Shown piece after piece: positions 43,626-51,403 of a DNA stretch of 64,000 nucleotides (its first letter is position 1; every line of letters begins with the position of its first letter). The stretch lies in assembly GCF_009811555.1 (NCBI RefSeq), contig NZ_BLIN01000005.1, positions 124,001 to 188,000 on the forward strand, written 5' to 3'. Source of the stretch: Streptomyces caniferus (lineage in GTDB: Bacteria; Actinomycetota; Actinomycetes; Streptomycetales; Streptomycetaceae). The position numbers and the translations under genes were made by a program. The notes beneath the pieces are model-generated. The model was not told the DNA's origin and did no database searches. It was given only the letters and a program-made list of their open reading frames with translations.

Positions 43626-43633
43626 CATTTTCA
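43613..43633. promoter_or_regulatory. Zur-like (Fur family) operator
   Basis: A 21-bp imperfect palindrome: left half TGTAAACGAT, one central base, right half ATCATTTTCA; 8 of 10 paired positions match. The right half read in reverse, TGAAAATGAT, matches the Zur box consensus of actinobacteria as I recall it. Iron control in Streptomyces uses DmdR/IdeR boxes of a different sequence, so zinc is the likelier signal; FurA or Nur sites remain possible. It lies between the ten-gene metallophore operon and the divergent peptidase. Confidence 0.72.
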
Positions 43634-43685
43634 TCGCCACCATGTTCAGCGGCACCCTCCGCCGCCCCTCCCGAAGGCGAGATCC

Positions 43686-45173
43686 GTGATTCCTGCCGTA
43701 CACCGCACCGGCCTGCTCTGCGCCCTGACGGCCACCGCCGCCCTGCTCCCGGCGGCTCCCGTACACGCCGCTCCCCCGGCATCCGTGCTCCACTTCGGCG
43801 CCTGTCCGGACTCCGTGCCGACGCCGCCCGCCCCCGCCCGCGTCGAATGCGGCCACCTGAGCGTGCTGCTGGACCGCAGTCGCCCGGACGGCGCACACCT
43901 CCGCATCGCGGTCTCCCGTGTCCGCGCGTCCGGACCGGCCTCCGAGCGGCGCGGCGTCCTGCTGGTCAACCCGGGCGGGCCCGGTGGCTCGGGCCTGCCC
44001 TACGCCGTCACCAAGCGCGCCAAACTGCCAGAGCGGGTACGGCGCGCGTACGACGTGATCGGCTTCGACCCGCGCGGCGCCGGCGCGAGCGCGCCCGCGG
44101 ACTGCGGGCCGATGGGCGGCCTCTTCGACGCCCCCGGACCGGACCCGGTCCCGGAGAACAGGACGGCCGAGACGGCCTACCTCGGCACCCTCCGCCGGAC
44201 CGCGGACGACTGCGCCCGGCACGTCGCCGACGCCCTGCCGCATCTGTCGACCACCGAGACCGCCCGGGACATGGACGCCCTGCGTGCGGCCCTCGGCGAA
44301 CCCCGGATCGGCTTCCTCGGCGTCTCGTACGGCAGCTATCTCGGCGCCGCCTACGCCGCCCTCTTCCCGCACCGGGTCGGCCGGATGGTGCTGGACAGCG
44401 TCGTCGGCCCCTGGGCGTGGTACGACTTCGACCTGCTGCAGAGCCGGGCCCTGCTGCGCCAGCGGGCGGTGTTCTTCGCCTGGGCCGCCCGGCACCACAA
44501 GCGCTTCGAACTCGGTGCCGACGGCGCGGCGGTGCGCACCGCGTACCAGCGGGTGCGTGACGGGCTCGCGACGCACCCCGTGGACGGCTTCGGTGCGGCC
44601 GAGTTCGACCGCGCCGTGTACCGGGCGCTGGGCCGCACCGAGCGCTGGGCGGGCCTCGCCGACGGCCTGCGGGCGTATCTGCGCGACGGGACCACCGGTC
44701 CGCTGCGCCCGGCGGAGCCCTTCGACGACGCCGCCTCACGTACGTACGAAGCCGCCAACCGCGCGGTCAAATGCGCGGACGGTCCCGCTCCCACGCCGGC
44801 CCGCATCACGGCCGGCATACGGCGGATGCGACGACTCGACCCCCAGCCGGTACTCACCGGCATGGAGGCCTCGGTGTGCGCCTACTGGCACCACCGGCCC
44901 CCGCACCGTACGCCGCTCGGCGGCCCCGACACCCCGCCGGTCCTGCTGATCGCCTCCACCCACGATCCCGTCACCCCCATCCGAGGCGCCCGGGCGCTGC
45001 AACGACGACTGCCCGGCTCACGCCTGGTCGCCCTGCACGACGACTACTCGCACGGGGTGTTCGCCAGCCGGGGCAACACCTGCGTGGACGGTACGGCCGC
45101 GGCGTACCTGCTCGACGGAACCCTTCCGCGAGCCGACGTGCACTGCATGGGGCCCGGACTGCCCCAGCCGTGA
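43686..45173 (+). CDS. Secreted alpha/beta hydrolase, tripeptidyl-aminopeptidase (SlpD/E) family
   Basis: This 495-residue exported protein has a signal peptide (to about VHAAPPAS) and the extended N-terminal signature VECGHLSVLLDRSRPDGAHLRIAV. The oxyanion segment is LVNPGGPGGSG, the nucleophile elbow GVSYGSYLG, the acid in IASTHDPVTP and the catalytic His in DDYSHGVFA. A C-terminal TAP-like domain has two cysteines. Relatives are Streptomyces mycelium-associated tripeptidyl aminopeptidases. The GTG start has GAAGGCG upstream. It is divergent from the metallophore operon and shares its Zur-like box, so zinc may control it too; perhaps it releases metal-binding peptides or processes the chelator outside the cell. 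Confidence 0.9.
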   Translation: MIPAVHRTGLLCALTATAALLPAAPVHAAPPASVLHFGACPDSVPTPPAPARVECGHLSVLLDRSRPDGAHLRIAVSRVRASGPASERRGVLLVNPGGPGGSGLPYAVTKRAKLPERVRRAYDVIGFDPRGAGASAPADCGPMGGLFDAPGPDPVPENRTAETAYLGTLRRTADDCARHVADALPHLSTTETARDMDALRAALGEPRIGFLGVSYGSYLGAAYAALFPHRVGRMVLDSVVGPWAWYDFDLLQSRALLRQRAVFFAWAARHHKRFELGADGAAVRTAYQRVRDGLATHPVDGFGAAEFDRAVYRALGRTERWAGLADGLRAYLRDGTTGPLRPAEPFDDAASRTYEAANRAVKCADGPAPTPARITAGIRRMRRLDPQPVLTGMEASVCAYWHHRPPHRTPLGGPDTPPVLLIASTHDPVTPIRGARALQRRLPGSRLVALHDDYSHGVFASRGNTCVDGTAAAYLLDGTLPRADVHCMGPGLPQP

Positions 45174-45235
45174 ACTCCCCTTCTTCACATCGGAGTTGAC
45201 TCGGCTCCCGACGAACGAACCACCCCGGGCCGACC

Positions 45236-45255
45236 CCGGAGCGAGCCGGCTCCGG
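45236..45255. terminator. Hairpin between convergent genes
   Basis: CCGGAGC and GCTCCGG form a 7-bp stem with a 6-base loop, between the peptidase and acetyltransferase stop codons. Confidence 0.4.
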
Positions 45256-45262
45256 AGCCCGG

Positions 45263-45913
45263 TCACCGCTTCCCGGGCCGGGCCGCCTCCAGCTCGTCGA
45301 TGCTGCCGGACATGACCGCCGGGAGGTGCTCGGTGAGGTGCTCGACCGGCCAGTCCCACCAGGCCAGCGCCAGCAGCCTGGCGATGTCCGCGTCGTCGAA
45401 GCGGCGCCGGATGAGGCGGGCGGGGTTGCCGCCGACGACCCCGTAGTCCGGCACATCATCGACCACGACGGAACCGGACGCGATGACCGCGCCGTGACCG
45501 ATGCGGACTCCGGGCATCACCATGGCCCGGTACCCGAACCAGACATCGTTGCCGACCACGGTGTCGCCCCGGCCGGGCAGCCCGGTGATCAGGTCGAAGT
45601 GCGCGGCCCAGGAACCGCCCATGATCGGGAAAGGGAACGTCGAGGGGCCGTCCATACGGTGATTGGCCCCGTTCATCACGAACCGCACGCCCTCCCCCAG
45701 CGCACAGAACTTCCCGATGACCAGCTTCTCCGGCCCGTAGTGGTACAGCACATTGCGGGTCTCGAACGCCGTCGGGTCGTCCGGATCGTCGTAGTAGGAG
45801 AACTCCCCCACCTCGATCAACGGCGAGGTCACCAGCGGCTTCAACAGCACCACCCGCGGCTGCCCGGGCATCGGATGCAACACGGTCGGATCGGCAGGAA
45901 CGGCAGGCACCAT
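45263..45913 (-). CDS. CatB/Vat-like O-acetyltransferase
   Basis: This 216-residue left-handed beta-helix acetyltransferase of the xenobiotic type has hexapeptide repeats (VIGKFCALGEG, TVVGNDVWFGYRAMVMPGVRIGHGAVIASGSVVV), the catalytic histidine in FVMNGANHRMDG and the C-terminal VGGNPARLIRRRF. Its overall pattern is that of Vat/CatB enzymes, which acetylate streptogramin A or chloramphenicol; many chromosomal copies have other acceptors. The ATG has GAGGAAG upstream. It lies downstream of the P450 chain on the same strand, after a 196-base gap. Resistance is possible but not proven by sequence alone. Confidence 0.9.
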   Translation of the reverse strand: MVPAVPADPTVLHPMPGQPRVVLLKPLVTSPLIEVGEFSYYDDPDDPTAFETRNVLYHYGPEKLVIGKFCALGEGVRFVMNGANHRMDGPSTFPFPIMGGSWAAHFDLITGLPGRGDTVVGNDVWFGYRAMVMPGVRIGHGAVIASGSVVVDDVPDYGVVGGNPARLIRRRFDDADIARLLALAWWDWPVEHLTEHLPAVMSGSIDELEAARPGKR

Positions 45914-45915
45914 GA

Positions 45916-46109
45916 AGCTTCCTCACGACGTGGACGAACGAGCCCACCCATGATCGCAACCCGCTCCAGAGCCGGGCCATCCATTTCCGCGCCGGAGCGG
46001 TCGCCGACGGGATCGCATATCACCGCAGGTCCGGGAGCAGTGCCGGTGACGCCACCGGCCTGCCCTACGACTACGCCACCCTGGGACCGGGCAGCCCCGA
46101 GAACCCGCC
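45916..46109 (+). pseudogene. Possible decayed coding fragment
   Basis: In one plus-strand frame this gap reads TWTNEPTHDRNPLQSRAIHF, then RAGAVADGIAYHRRSG and GLPYDYATLGPGSPENPPYR, which has a balanced, protein-like composition unlike typical shadow frames. It has no start codon after an in-frame stop at 45913-45915 and no recognised family. It may be the remnant of a lost gene, or chance. Confidence 0.25.
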
Positions 46110-47342
46110 CTACCGGCCCCGTTGGGCATCGTCCCGGCCGGGTGCGAGGAGCAGGTGGCGGGGGCCGCGCAGGACGGGGCTGCGGCGGTAGGGAGGCGGG
46201 TCCTCGACCAGACGGGGCGTGTCGAGGTGCTGGATGAGTTCGTGGAGGGCGATCTGCGCCTCCAGACGGGCGAGCGGGGCGCCGAAGCAGTTGTGGATGC
46301 CGCTGCCGAAGCCGAGGTGCTGGTTGTCCTCGCGGGTCGGGTCGAAGCGGTCGGGGTCACAAAACCGCCGGGGGTCGCGGTTGCCGGACGCGAGCATCAG
46401 GATCAGGGGCGCGCCCTTCGGGACGGTGACGCCCGCGACCTCGATATCGGCCAGCGGCGTGCGCTGCGGGAGCATCTGGACGGGCGGCTCGTAGCGCAGC
46501 AGTTCCTCCACCGCCCGGGGCATCAGGGCGGGTTCGCCGCGCAGGCGGGCCAGCTCATCGGGGTGGCGCAGCAGGGTGAGGACCCCGTTGGTGATCAGGT
46601 TGACGGTGGTCTCGTGACCCGCGATGAGCAGCAGCACGGACGTGGTCATGATTTCGAGCGGCGTCAGCTGCCCGTCGGCGCTGTCGCTGACGAAGGCGGA
46701 GAGCATGTCGTCCGACGGATGGGCCCGGCGCTTCTCCGCGAGCTCGCCGAGATACAGGCCCATCTCCTTCCGGGCCTCGGCCGCGGCCCGCGGACGCTCT
46801 GTGGGGTCCTCCCCCGGTGTGGGGTCGATCCCCGCGACGATGGCGTCCGACCAGGCACGGAACCGTGGCTCGTCCTCGATGGGTACGCCCAGGAGACGGC
46901 AGATCACCGTGACGGGCAGCGGGTAGGCGAAGTCGTCGACGACGTCGATCCGTTCCTTGTCCACGAAGCCGGCGAGGAGGTCCTTGACGATCCGGGTGAT
47001 CTCGTCGTGCATGCCGGCGATCCGGTCCGGCGTGTGGGGCGGGCCGAACGAGCGCATCGTCAGTCTTCGCAGCCGGTGGTGTTCGGGGTCGTCGAGTCCG
47101 ATGAAGGCCGGCGGGAGCCCTTGCTCGGCGGCTGCGGTCTCGTCCGGGACGGTGCGGTTGCGGCGGTCCGAGCTGATCCGAGGGTCGTGCAGCAGGGCTT
47201 CGATCTCGTGGTAGGTCCCGACCAGGTAGCTGCCGTCCTCCTGCCGCGCCACCCCCGCCTCGCGGAGCTCGGCGTAGAACGGGTAGGGGTCGGCACGATG
47301 CGCGTAGTCGGTGATCCGGTGGAACAGGGTGTCCGCAGCCAT
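46110..47342 (-). CDS. Cytochrome P450 of a class I electron chain
   Basis: This 410-residue P450 has the C-helix segment IGLDDPEHHRLRRL, the I-helix AGHETT at 241-246, ExxR at Glu280/Arg283 and the heme loop FGSGIHNCFG at 345-354 with Cys352. The gene order ferredoxin, ferredoxin reductase, P450 on one strand supplies a complete class I electron path. The family resembles general actinobacterial P450s that hydroxylate terpenoid or polyketide-type substrates. It starts 36 bases after the reductase stop. Substrate unknown. Confidence 0.95.
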   Translation of the reverse strand: MAADTLFHRITDYAHRADPYPFYAELREAGVARQEDGSYLVGTYHEIEALLHDPRISSDRRNRTVPDETAAAEQGLPPAFIGLDDPEHHRLRRLTMRSFGPPHTPDRIAGMHDEITRIVKDLLAGFVDKERIDVVDDFAYPLPVTVICRLLGVPIEDEPRFRAWSDAIVAGIDPTPGEDPTERPRAAAEARKEMGLYLGELAEKRRAHPSDDMLSAFVSDSADGQLTPLEIMTTSVLLLIAGHETTVNLITNGVLTLLRHPDELARLRGEPALMPRAVEELLRYEPPVQMLPQRTPLADIEVAGVTVPKGAPLILMLASGNRDPRRFCDPDRFDPTREDNQHLGFGSGIHNCFGAPLARLEAQIALHELIQHLDTPRLVEDPPPYRRSPVLRGPRHLLLAPGRDDAQRGR

Positions 47343-47377
47343 GCGCGGGGGCTCCTCATCGCTATGGAGTGGCGGTC

Positions 47378-48742
47378 TCAGCGGGCCGGCTGCACCAGGG
47401 TCAGGCGTCGGTCCGGCAGATGACCGGTGAGGGCGACGGTCGGACCGTGCGACAGCGTCTTCGGATCCGGTACGTCGGAGGGGACGGGTACCGGGGACTC
47501 GATCCGGTCGGCGGCTCCCGGCGCGGGCGGGAACGGCGCTGCCGTCTCGATCAGCCGCTCGTAGTACTCCAGCGCCTTGGCCTGGTTCACGCTCACCGCC
47601 GCGGTGACGCGTCCTCGGTAGCCGTAGACGGCGACCAGCCGGGCGTCTTTGAGCGACCCCTGGGCGATGACCACCTGGTCGGAGAAGGTGGGTACGCCGA
47701 CCGACTTGATGTTGAGGCCGAACTGACTGGACCAGAACGCCGGTACGGTCAGGTGCGGGCGTCTGCGTGGCCCCGGGTTGACCATGTTGTGGGCCGCGAC
47801 CTCGGCCTGGGCCACCGCATTGCCCCAGTGCTCCAGGGAGAGCAACTGGTACTCGAAGAGCGGGTGCGGGAAGCGGGCCACATCACCGGCGGCGAAGACG
47901 TCGTCGGTGACGATCCCGTACATGTCGAAGGCACGGCACCCCGCGTCGCAGGTCACTCCTCGTGGGCCCGCGGCAAGTCCCGACTCGGCCAGCCACTCGG
48001 TGTTGCGGACCGCCCCGAGGGCCACCACGGCGACGTCCGCATCGATCCGGCTGCCGTCGGAGAACCGCGCGCCGGTGAGCCGCCCGTCGCCCTCCAACTC
48101 GGTGACAGTCACCCCGCAGCGCAGATCGACGCCGTGCGCGCGCTGCAGCTTCGCGGCGAGCGCACCCAGCGTGCCCCCGAGGGCACCGACCAGCGGCGCC
48201 GGACCCCGCTCCGCGACCGTCACCGCAAGACCGCGCTCCCGACAGGCGGAGGCGATCTCCGAACCGGTGAAACCGGCGCCGATGACCAGGACCCGCTCCG
48301 GCCCGGCGTCGAGACGCTCCGCAAGACGGCCGGCGTCCTCGCCGGTGCGCAGGGTGAACACCCCGTCCAAGGTGGCCTCGGCCGGCTTCGGCCAGGGCCG
48401 GGCACGGGTTCCGGTGGCGATCAGCAGCCGGTCGAAGGGCACCTTCTCGCCGTCGGCGAGGAGCACCTCTTTCCCGATCGGATCGAGCCCGATGGCGCGC
48501 ACCCCGAGTCTCCACTGCGCGTCCACCCGGCGGCGCTGGGGCAGCCCCGTCCTGTCCGCCGACACCTTTCCGAGCAAGACCTGCTTCGACAACGGCGGTC
48601 TGTCATACGGGGGCTGCGGTTCCTCCCCGATCAGAGTCAGCGAGCCGACGAACCCCGCGTCACGCAGCGCCTCGGCGGCCCGCAACCCCGCGAGCGACGC
48701 ACCGACGACAACGATGCGGCCTTCGCGTGGTTCACCCTGCAT
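47378..48742 (-). CDS. Ferredoxin reductase (FAD/NAD(P)-dependent oxidoreductase)
   Basis: This 454-residue two-dinucleotide-binding flavoprotein has an N-terminal FAD motif (IVVVGASLAGLRAAEALRDAG), PPYDRPPLSKQVLLG, an NAD motif (VLVIGAGFTGSEIASACRERG), the ATGTRAR segment and the second FAD motif DDVFAAGDVARFP. A C-terminal reductase domain follows. The type is that of putidaredoxin reductase, passing electrons from NAD(P)H to the ferredoxin encoded immediately upstream; the two genes overlap by 11 bases. It serves the adjacent P450 and possibly the orphan P450s at 17381 and 30422. The ATG start gives MQGEPREG. Confidence 0.94.
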   Translation of the reverse strand: MQGEPREGRIVVVGASLAGLRAAEALRDAGFVGSLTLIGEEPQPPYDRPPLSKQVLLGKVSADRTGLPQRRRVDAQWRLGVRAIGLDPIGKEVLLADGEKVPFDRLLIATGTRARPWPKPAEATLDGVFTLRTGEDAGRLAERLDAGPERVLVIGAGFTGSEIASACRERGLAVTVAERGPAPLVGALGGTLGALAAKLQRAHGVDLRCGVTVTELEGDGRLTGARFSDGSRIDADVAVVALGAVRNTEWLAESGLAAGPRGVTCDAGCRAFDMYGIVTDDVFAAGDVARFPHPLFEYQLLSLEHWGNAVAQAEVAAHNMVNPGPRRRPHLTVPAFWSSQFGLNIKSVGVPTFSDQVVIAQGSLKDARLVAVYGYRGRVTAAVSVNQAKALEYYERLIETAAPFPPAPGAADRIESPVPVPSDVPDPKTLSHGPTVALTGHLPDRRLTLVQPAR

Positions 48743-48941
48743 CGGCGCCCGCCTCCTCGCCCACGAGAATCGCCTGCACCGGACACGCGGCCGCGGCCCG
48801 GAGCACATGTTCCTGCTGGTCTTCCGGGACGGCCGGGGCGTACGACAGGGCCTCCTCGCCATGCATCGTGAACACCCGGGGAGCGAGGAAGGCGCACTGC
48901 GCATAGCCCTGACATCGATTGAGATCGACGACGATGTTCAT
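48732..48941 (-). CDS. 3Fe-4S type ferredoxin
   Basis: This 69-residue ferredoxin begins MNIVVDLNRCQGYAQC and has the CX5C spacing typical of [3Fe-4S] actinobacterial ferredoxins, with the remaining cluster cysteine in AAACPVQAI. Such proteins transfer electrons from a ferredoxin reductase to cytochrome P450. It is the first gene of the reductase-P450 operon. The longer frame upstream is arginine/proline-rich and was not used. Confidence 0.93.
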   Translation of the reverse strand: MNIVVDLNRCQGYAQCAFLAPRVFTMHGEEALSYAPAVPEDQQEHVLRAAAACPVQAILVGEEAGADAG

Positions 48942-49066
48942 CCCGAGCCCTCCTCCCGCCGCCACACCCGTCGGCTCCGTCCTACAACCGGTCGCGGTGC
49001 GGCGCATGCGGTGCCGGGCCATCCGAGGGGGCACCTGCGGCGAGTCACGTCCGGCCGGTCGGCGGG

Positions 49067-49846
49067 TCACGCCGGGCCGGGCACGGTGAAGTAGTCGTAC
49101 GCGGAGGAGGCCGCCGAGCCGTCGCCGAGGCCGAAGGCCAGGACGGTGCCGTACCGGGCCCGCGCGGCCGCCACGCTCGGAGGGGCCTTGGGGACGGTCG
49201 AGCAGCGCTGGTAGATGCCGGACCCGGCCGCAGGGCACGGTGCGGGCTCCGCGACCCGGTTCGGGAGCGGCGGGCCGGGCCGGTCCCAGTCGATCCGCAG
49301 CCCCGGGGCCACGAGCGTCGGCGCGGGCAGCAGGCTGCCGTCCGGCCGTCGGCCGTGCGCACGGTGATAGTCGAGGGCATACGTCACGGTGCCGGCCGCG
49401 TAGGGCATGTCCCGCCCCTGGCCGTCCTGCGGCCCCCAGGTCGCGACGCCGGCCACGCGGATCCGGGGCAGCACGGCGGTGATGTCTCCCCGGACGCCGA
49501 AGTAGGCGACGGCCCGCATACCGCACCTGAGGACGTACGGAGAGCGGTTGCCCTCGAAGACCGAGCCGTTGTGGGGCTCGGCACAGGAGTCGGTGAGGCG
49601 CGTGAGCACATGCTCCAGGCCCTCGACAGCGGTCAGGCGCTCGATCAGGGCCCGCATCTTCCGCTCCTCCACCGCCCTGCGGGACTCCGCTCCGGGCGAC
49701 GTGGCCTGCGTCCGCAGCTTCTCCTCCGACGACTCGCGGGAGCATGCCGACACCAGCCCCACCAGGACGAACACCAGCAGCAGTCCGCACGCACGGGCGC
49801 CCCGCCCACGGACTCGGCGCCCCCGGTCCGCCCCGGTCCCCTCCAT
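49067..49846 (-). CDS. Lipoprotein of unknown function
   Basis: This 259-residue protein starts at the ATG after GGAGGTGGGG (MEGTGADRGRRVRG). The hydrophobic stretch ACGLLLVFVLVGLVSAC ends in a lipobox cysteine, so it is membrane-anchored outside the cell. A helical segment (RAVEERKMRALIERLTAVEGLEHVLTRL) is followed by a beta-rich domain with Cys pairs (SCAEPHNG, VLRCGMRA, CPAAG, RCSTVP). No domain family is recognised. It stands 125 bases upstream of the ferredoxin operon on the same strand; a functional link is not evident. Confidence 0.78.
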   Translation of the reverse strand: MEGTGADRGRRVRGRGARACGLLLVFVLVGLVSACSRESSEEKLRTQATSPGAESRRAVEERKMRALIERLTAVEGLEHVLTRLTDSCAEPHNGSVFEGNRSPYVLRCGMRAVAYFGVRGDITAVLPRIRVAGVATWGPQDGQGRDMPYAAGTVTYALDYHRAHGRRPDGSLLPAPTLVAPGLRIDWDRPGPPLPNRVAEPAPCPAAGSGIYQRCSTVPKAPPSVAAARARYGTVLAFGLGDGSAASSAYDYFTVPGPA

Positions 49847-50318
49847 CTCCCCACCTCCGACCCCACCTTTCGGTGCGGCGGGGGAAAGCGCATGAGTACC
49901 CGTACTCAGATGCCGGTCACAGGAGGCGGTCATGAGGCGTGGCTACGAGGCCGCGATGCGGAAGACGCGGTGATGAGTCCGCGGTCGTGTCGGATCCGCA
50001 CGAAACCCTGACGGACCGATCCACCGGAGCAACGACTCAAAGGAGTGACAACCGGGCGGAGTTCGGCACCTTCGTTGACACTGCGTGGGACCGTGTTCAC
50101 GGCCCGTATGGCTCATTCAAGTCCCTTTTCTTGACTGCAACAGAAGGGTTGGGCGGCATCCGAACACCCCGTGACCATGGGCTTGTTCGGCTGTGGAGTC
50201 GACCGTCGGCGCCCTGGGTGTGGCGATAAAAGGGTGCGGTACCGGGTTAATTGCGGAGCGAGATGAGTAACATCCAGCCAACCGCAGATCGATCAGGCAA
50301 GAGAGAGCAGGCTTTTTC
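49847..50318. other. Divergent intergenic region
   Basis: About 470 bases without a supported gene. Bases 50090-50320 are less GC-rich and include TTGACT at about 50133, and probably carry the promoter of the histone-like gene. Confidence 0.45.
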
Positions 50319-50924
50319 ATGTCAGACTCGGAATTCGCCGTGCAGGTGGCTGCGAAGCTGAAGAGCATCGCGAAGGAGATCGACGAACTGCAGAAGCTCC
50401 GGACGAAGCTGGAGGACCTCCAGCAGCACCTCGACTCGGGCCCGCGGGAAAAGGTGGCCGTGCCGCAGCCGCCGGAGGCCGACACCGCGGCGGCCAAGCC
50501 GGCGACCGTGCCCGCGGCACGACGCGCGAAGCCTGCCGCCCCGAAGGGCAAGCCGACGAAGAAGGCCCCGGCCAAGACGGCGGGCAGCGCGAAGAAGGCA
50601 CGGAAGGCCACACCGGCCCGGGGCAAGGCCCGGCAGCGGAACGCCACCCGCGCCGACCGCGTTCTCGGCCTGCTCGACGAGCAGCCGCGCACGGTCACGG
50701 AGCTGACGAAGCTGCTGGCGCAGGAACACCCGGATCACACCGCACCGGAGACCGCGGTGCGCAACACCCTGGAGACCTCACTCGTCTCGAAGGGCCTGGC
50801 GCACCGCAGCAAGCAGGGACGGAGCGTCTTCTACTCCACCCCCGCCGCCCCTCAGGACGGCGCCAAGGACCGCGCAGCCGACGCCGCGGGCGCCCCTGAG
50901 GAGGCCGCGGCCGCCCGGGCCTGA
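50319..50924 (+). CDS. Histone-H1-like Lys/Ala-rich protein with winged helix
   Basis: This 201-residue protein has three parts. Residues 1-40 are a coiled coil (AAKLKSIAKEIDELQKLRTKLEDLQQHL). Residues 50-110 form a Lys/Ala/Pro-rich basic linker like the histone H1 tail (PAAPKGKPTKKAPAKTAGSAKKARKA). Residues 110-170 form a winged-helix domain (RADRVLGLLDEQPRTVTELTKLLAQ, SLVSKGLAHRSKQGRSVFYS). A short Ala/Asp tail ends it. It is probably a DNA-binding protein that packages or regulates DNA non-specifically; comparable lysine-rich proteins occur in actinobacteria. The ATG follows a GAGAGAG sequence. It is not a known HU, Lsr2 or sIHF. Confidence 0.8.
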   Translation: MSDSEFAVQVAAKLKSIAKEIDELQKLRTKLEDLQQHLDSGPREKVAVPQPPEADTAAAKPATVPAARRAKPAAPKGKPTKKAPAKTAGSAKKARKATPARGKARQRNATRADRVLGLLDEQPRTVTELTKLLAQEHPDHTAPETAVRNTLETSLVSKGLAHRSKQGRSVFYSTPAAPQDGAKDRAADAAGAPEEAAAARA

Positions 50925-51403
50925 CCGGGATCCCGCTCCCGCCTGCCGACTGCCACTCACAGACCGAAGACGGAGCGCGCCCGGCGCGGGTCGCACCGGG
51001 CGCGAGTGGTACGAGGGGATCGCCTCGGCGACCGGCAGGCGGAGCGGTCGGGTTCCGGAGGTCGCGTCGGGGAGCGGTCGCTCACCGAGGGGCCCGGCGG
51101 CGCGGGACGTGGCGCCGCCCGGGGCCCGCCCTGGCGATCATGTGCCCGAATCTTCTGAGACGATGAAGATCGACAAGAAGCCCTGCAGGGAGAGCGAACC
51201 GTCCGGCGGCCGCGACATCACCACGGCTCGATTCGGACATATCGCCGCAAATATGGCGCTTACGCCGTCGGTGAGGGCAGTCGCAGGAGGGTGACACGGC
51301 CGAGTCTTGACGAACCGGCCCTGCCCGATCTTGACTGCCAGGGTCCCACACCGCAGGGCCCCCACCAGGGGTGTTGCCCCCCTCACCGAAGGTCACGAAA
51401 CAT
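50925..51403. other. Intergenic region
   Basis: About 480 bases. A 43-codon frame from ATG 51163 (MKIDKKPCRESEPSG) has no ribosome site and is not accepted. A lower-GC patch at 51225-51270 with an imperfect CGCC/GGCG inverted pair may be regulatory. Confidence 0.4.

Noticed and set aside
43613..43633. DmdR/IdeR iron box
   Set aside because: The sequence lacks the TTAGGTTAGG-type halves and instead fits Fur-family halves.
51163..51294. Small frame MKIDKKPCRESEPSG as a peptide gene
   Set aside because: No ribosome site and no family resemblance; it lies in a likely promoter region.
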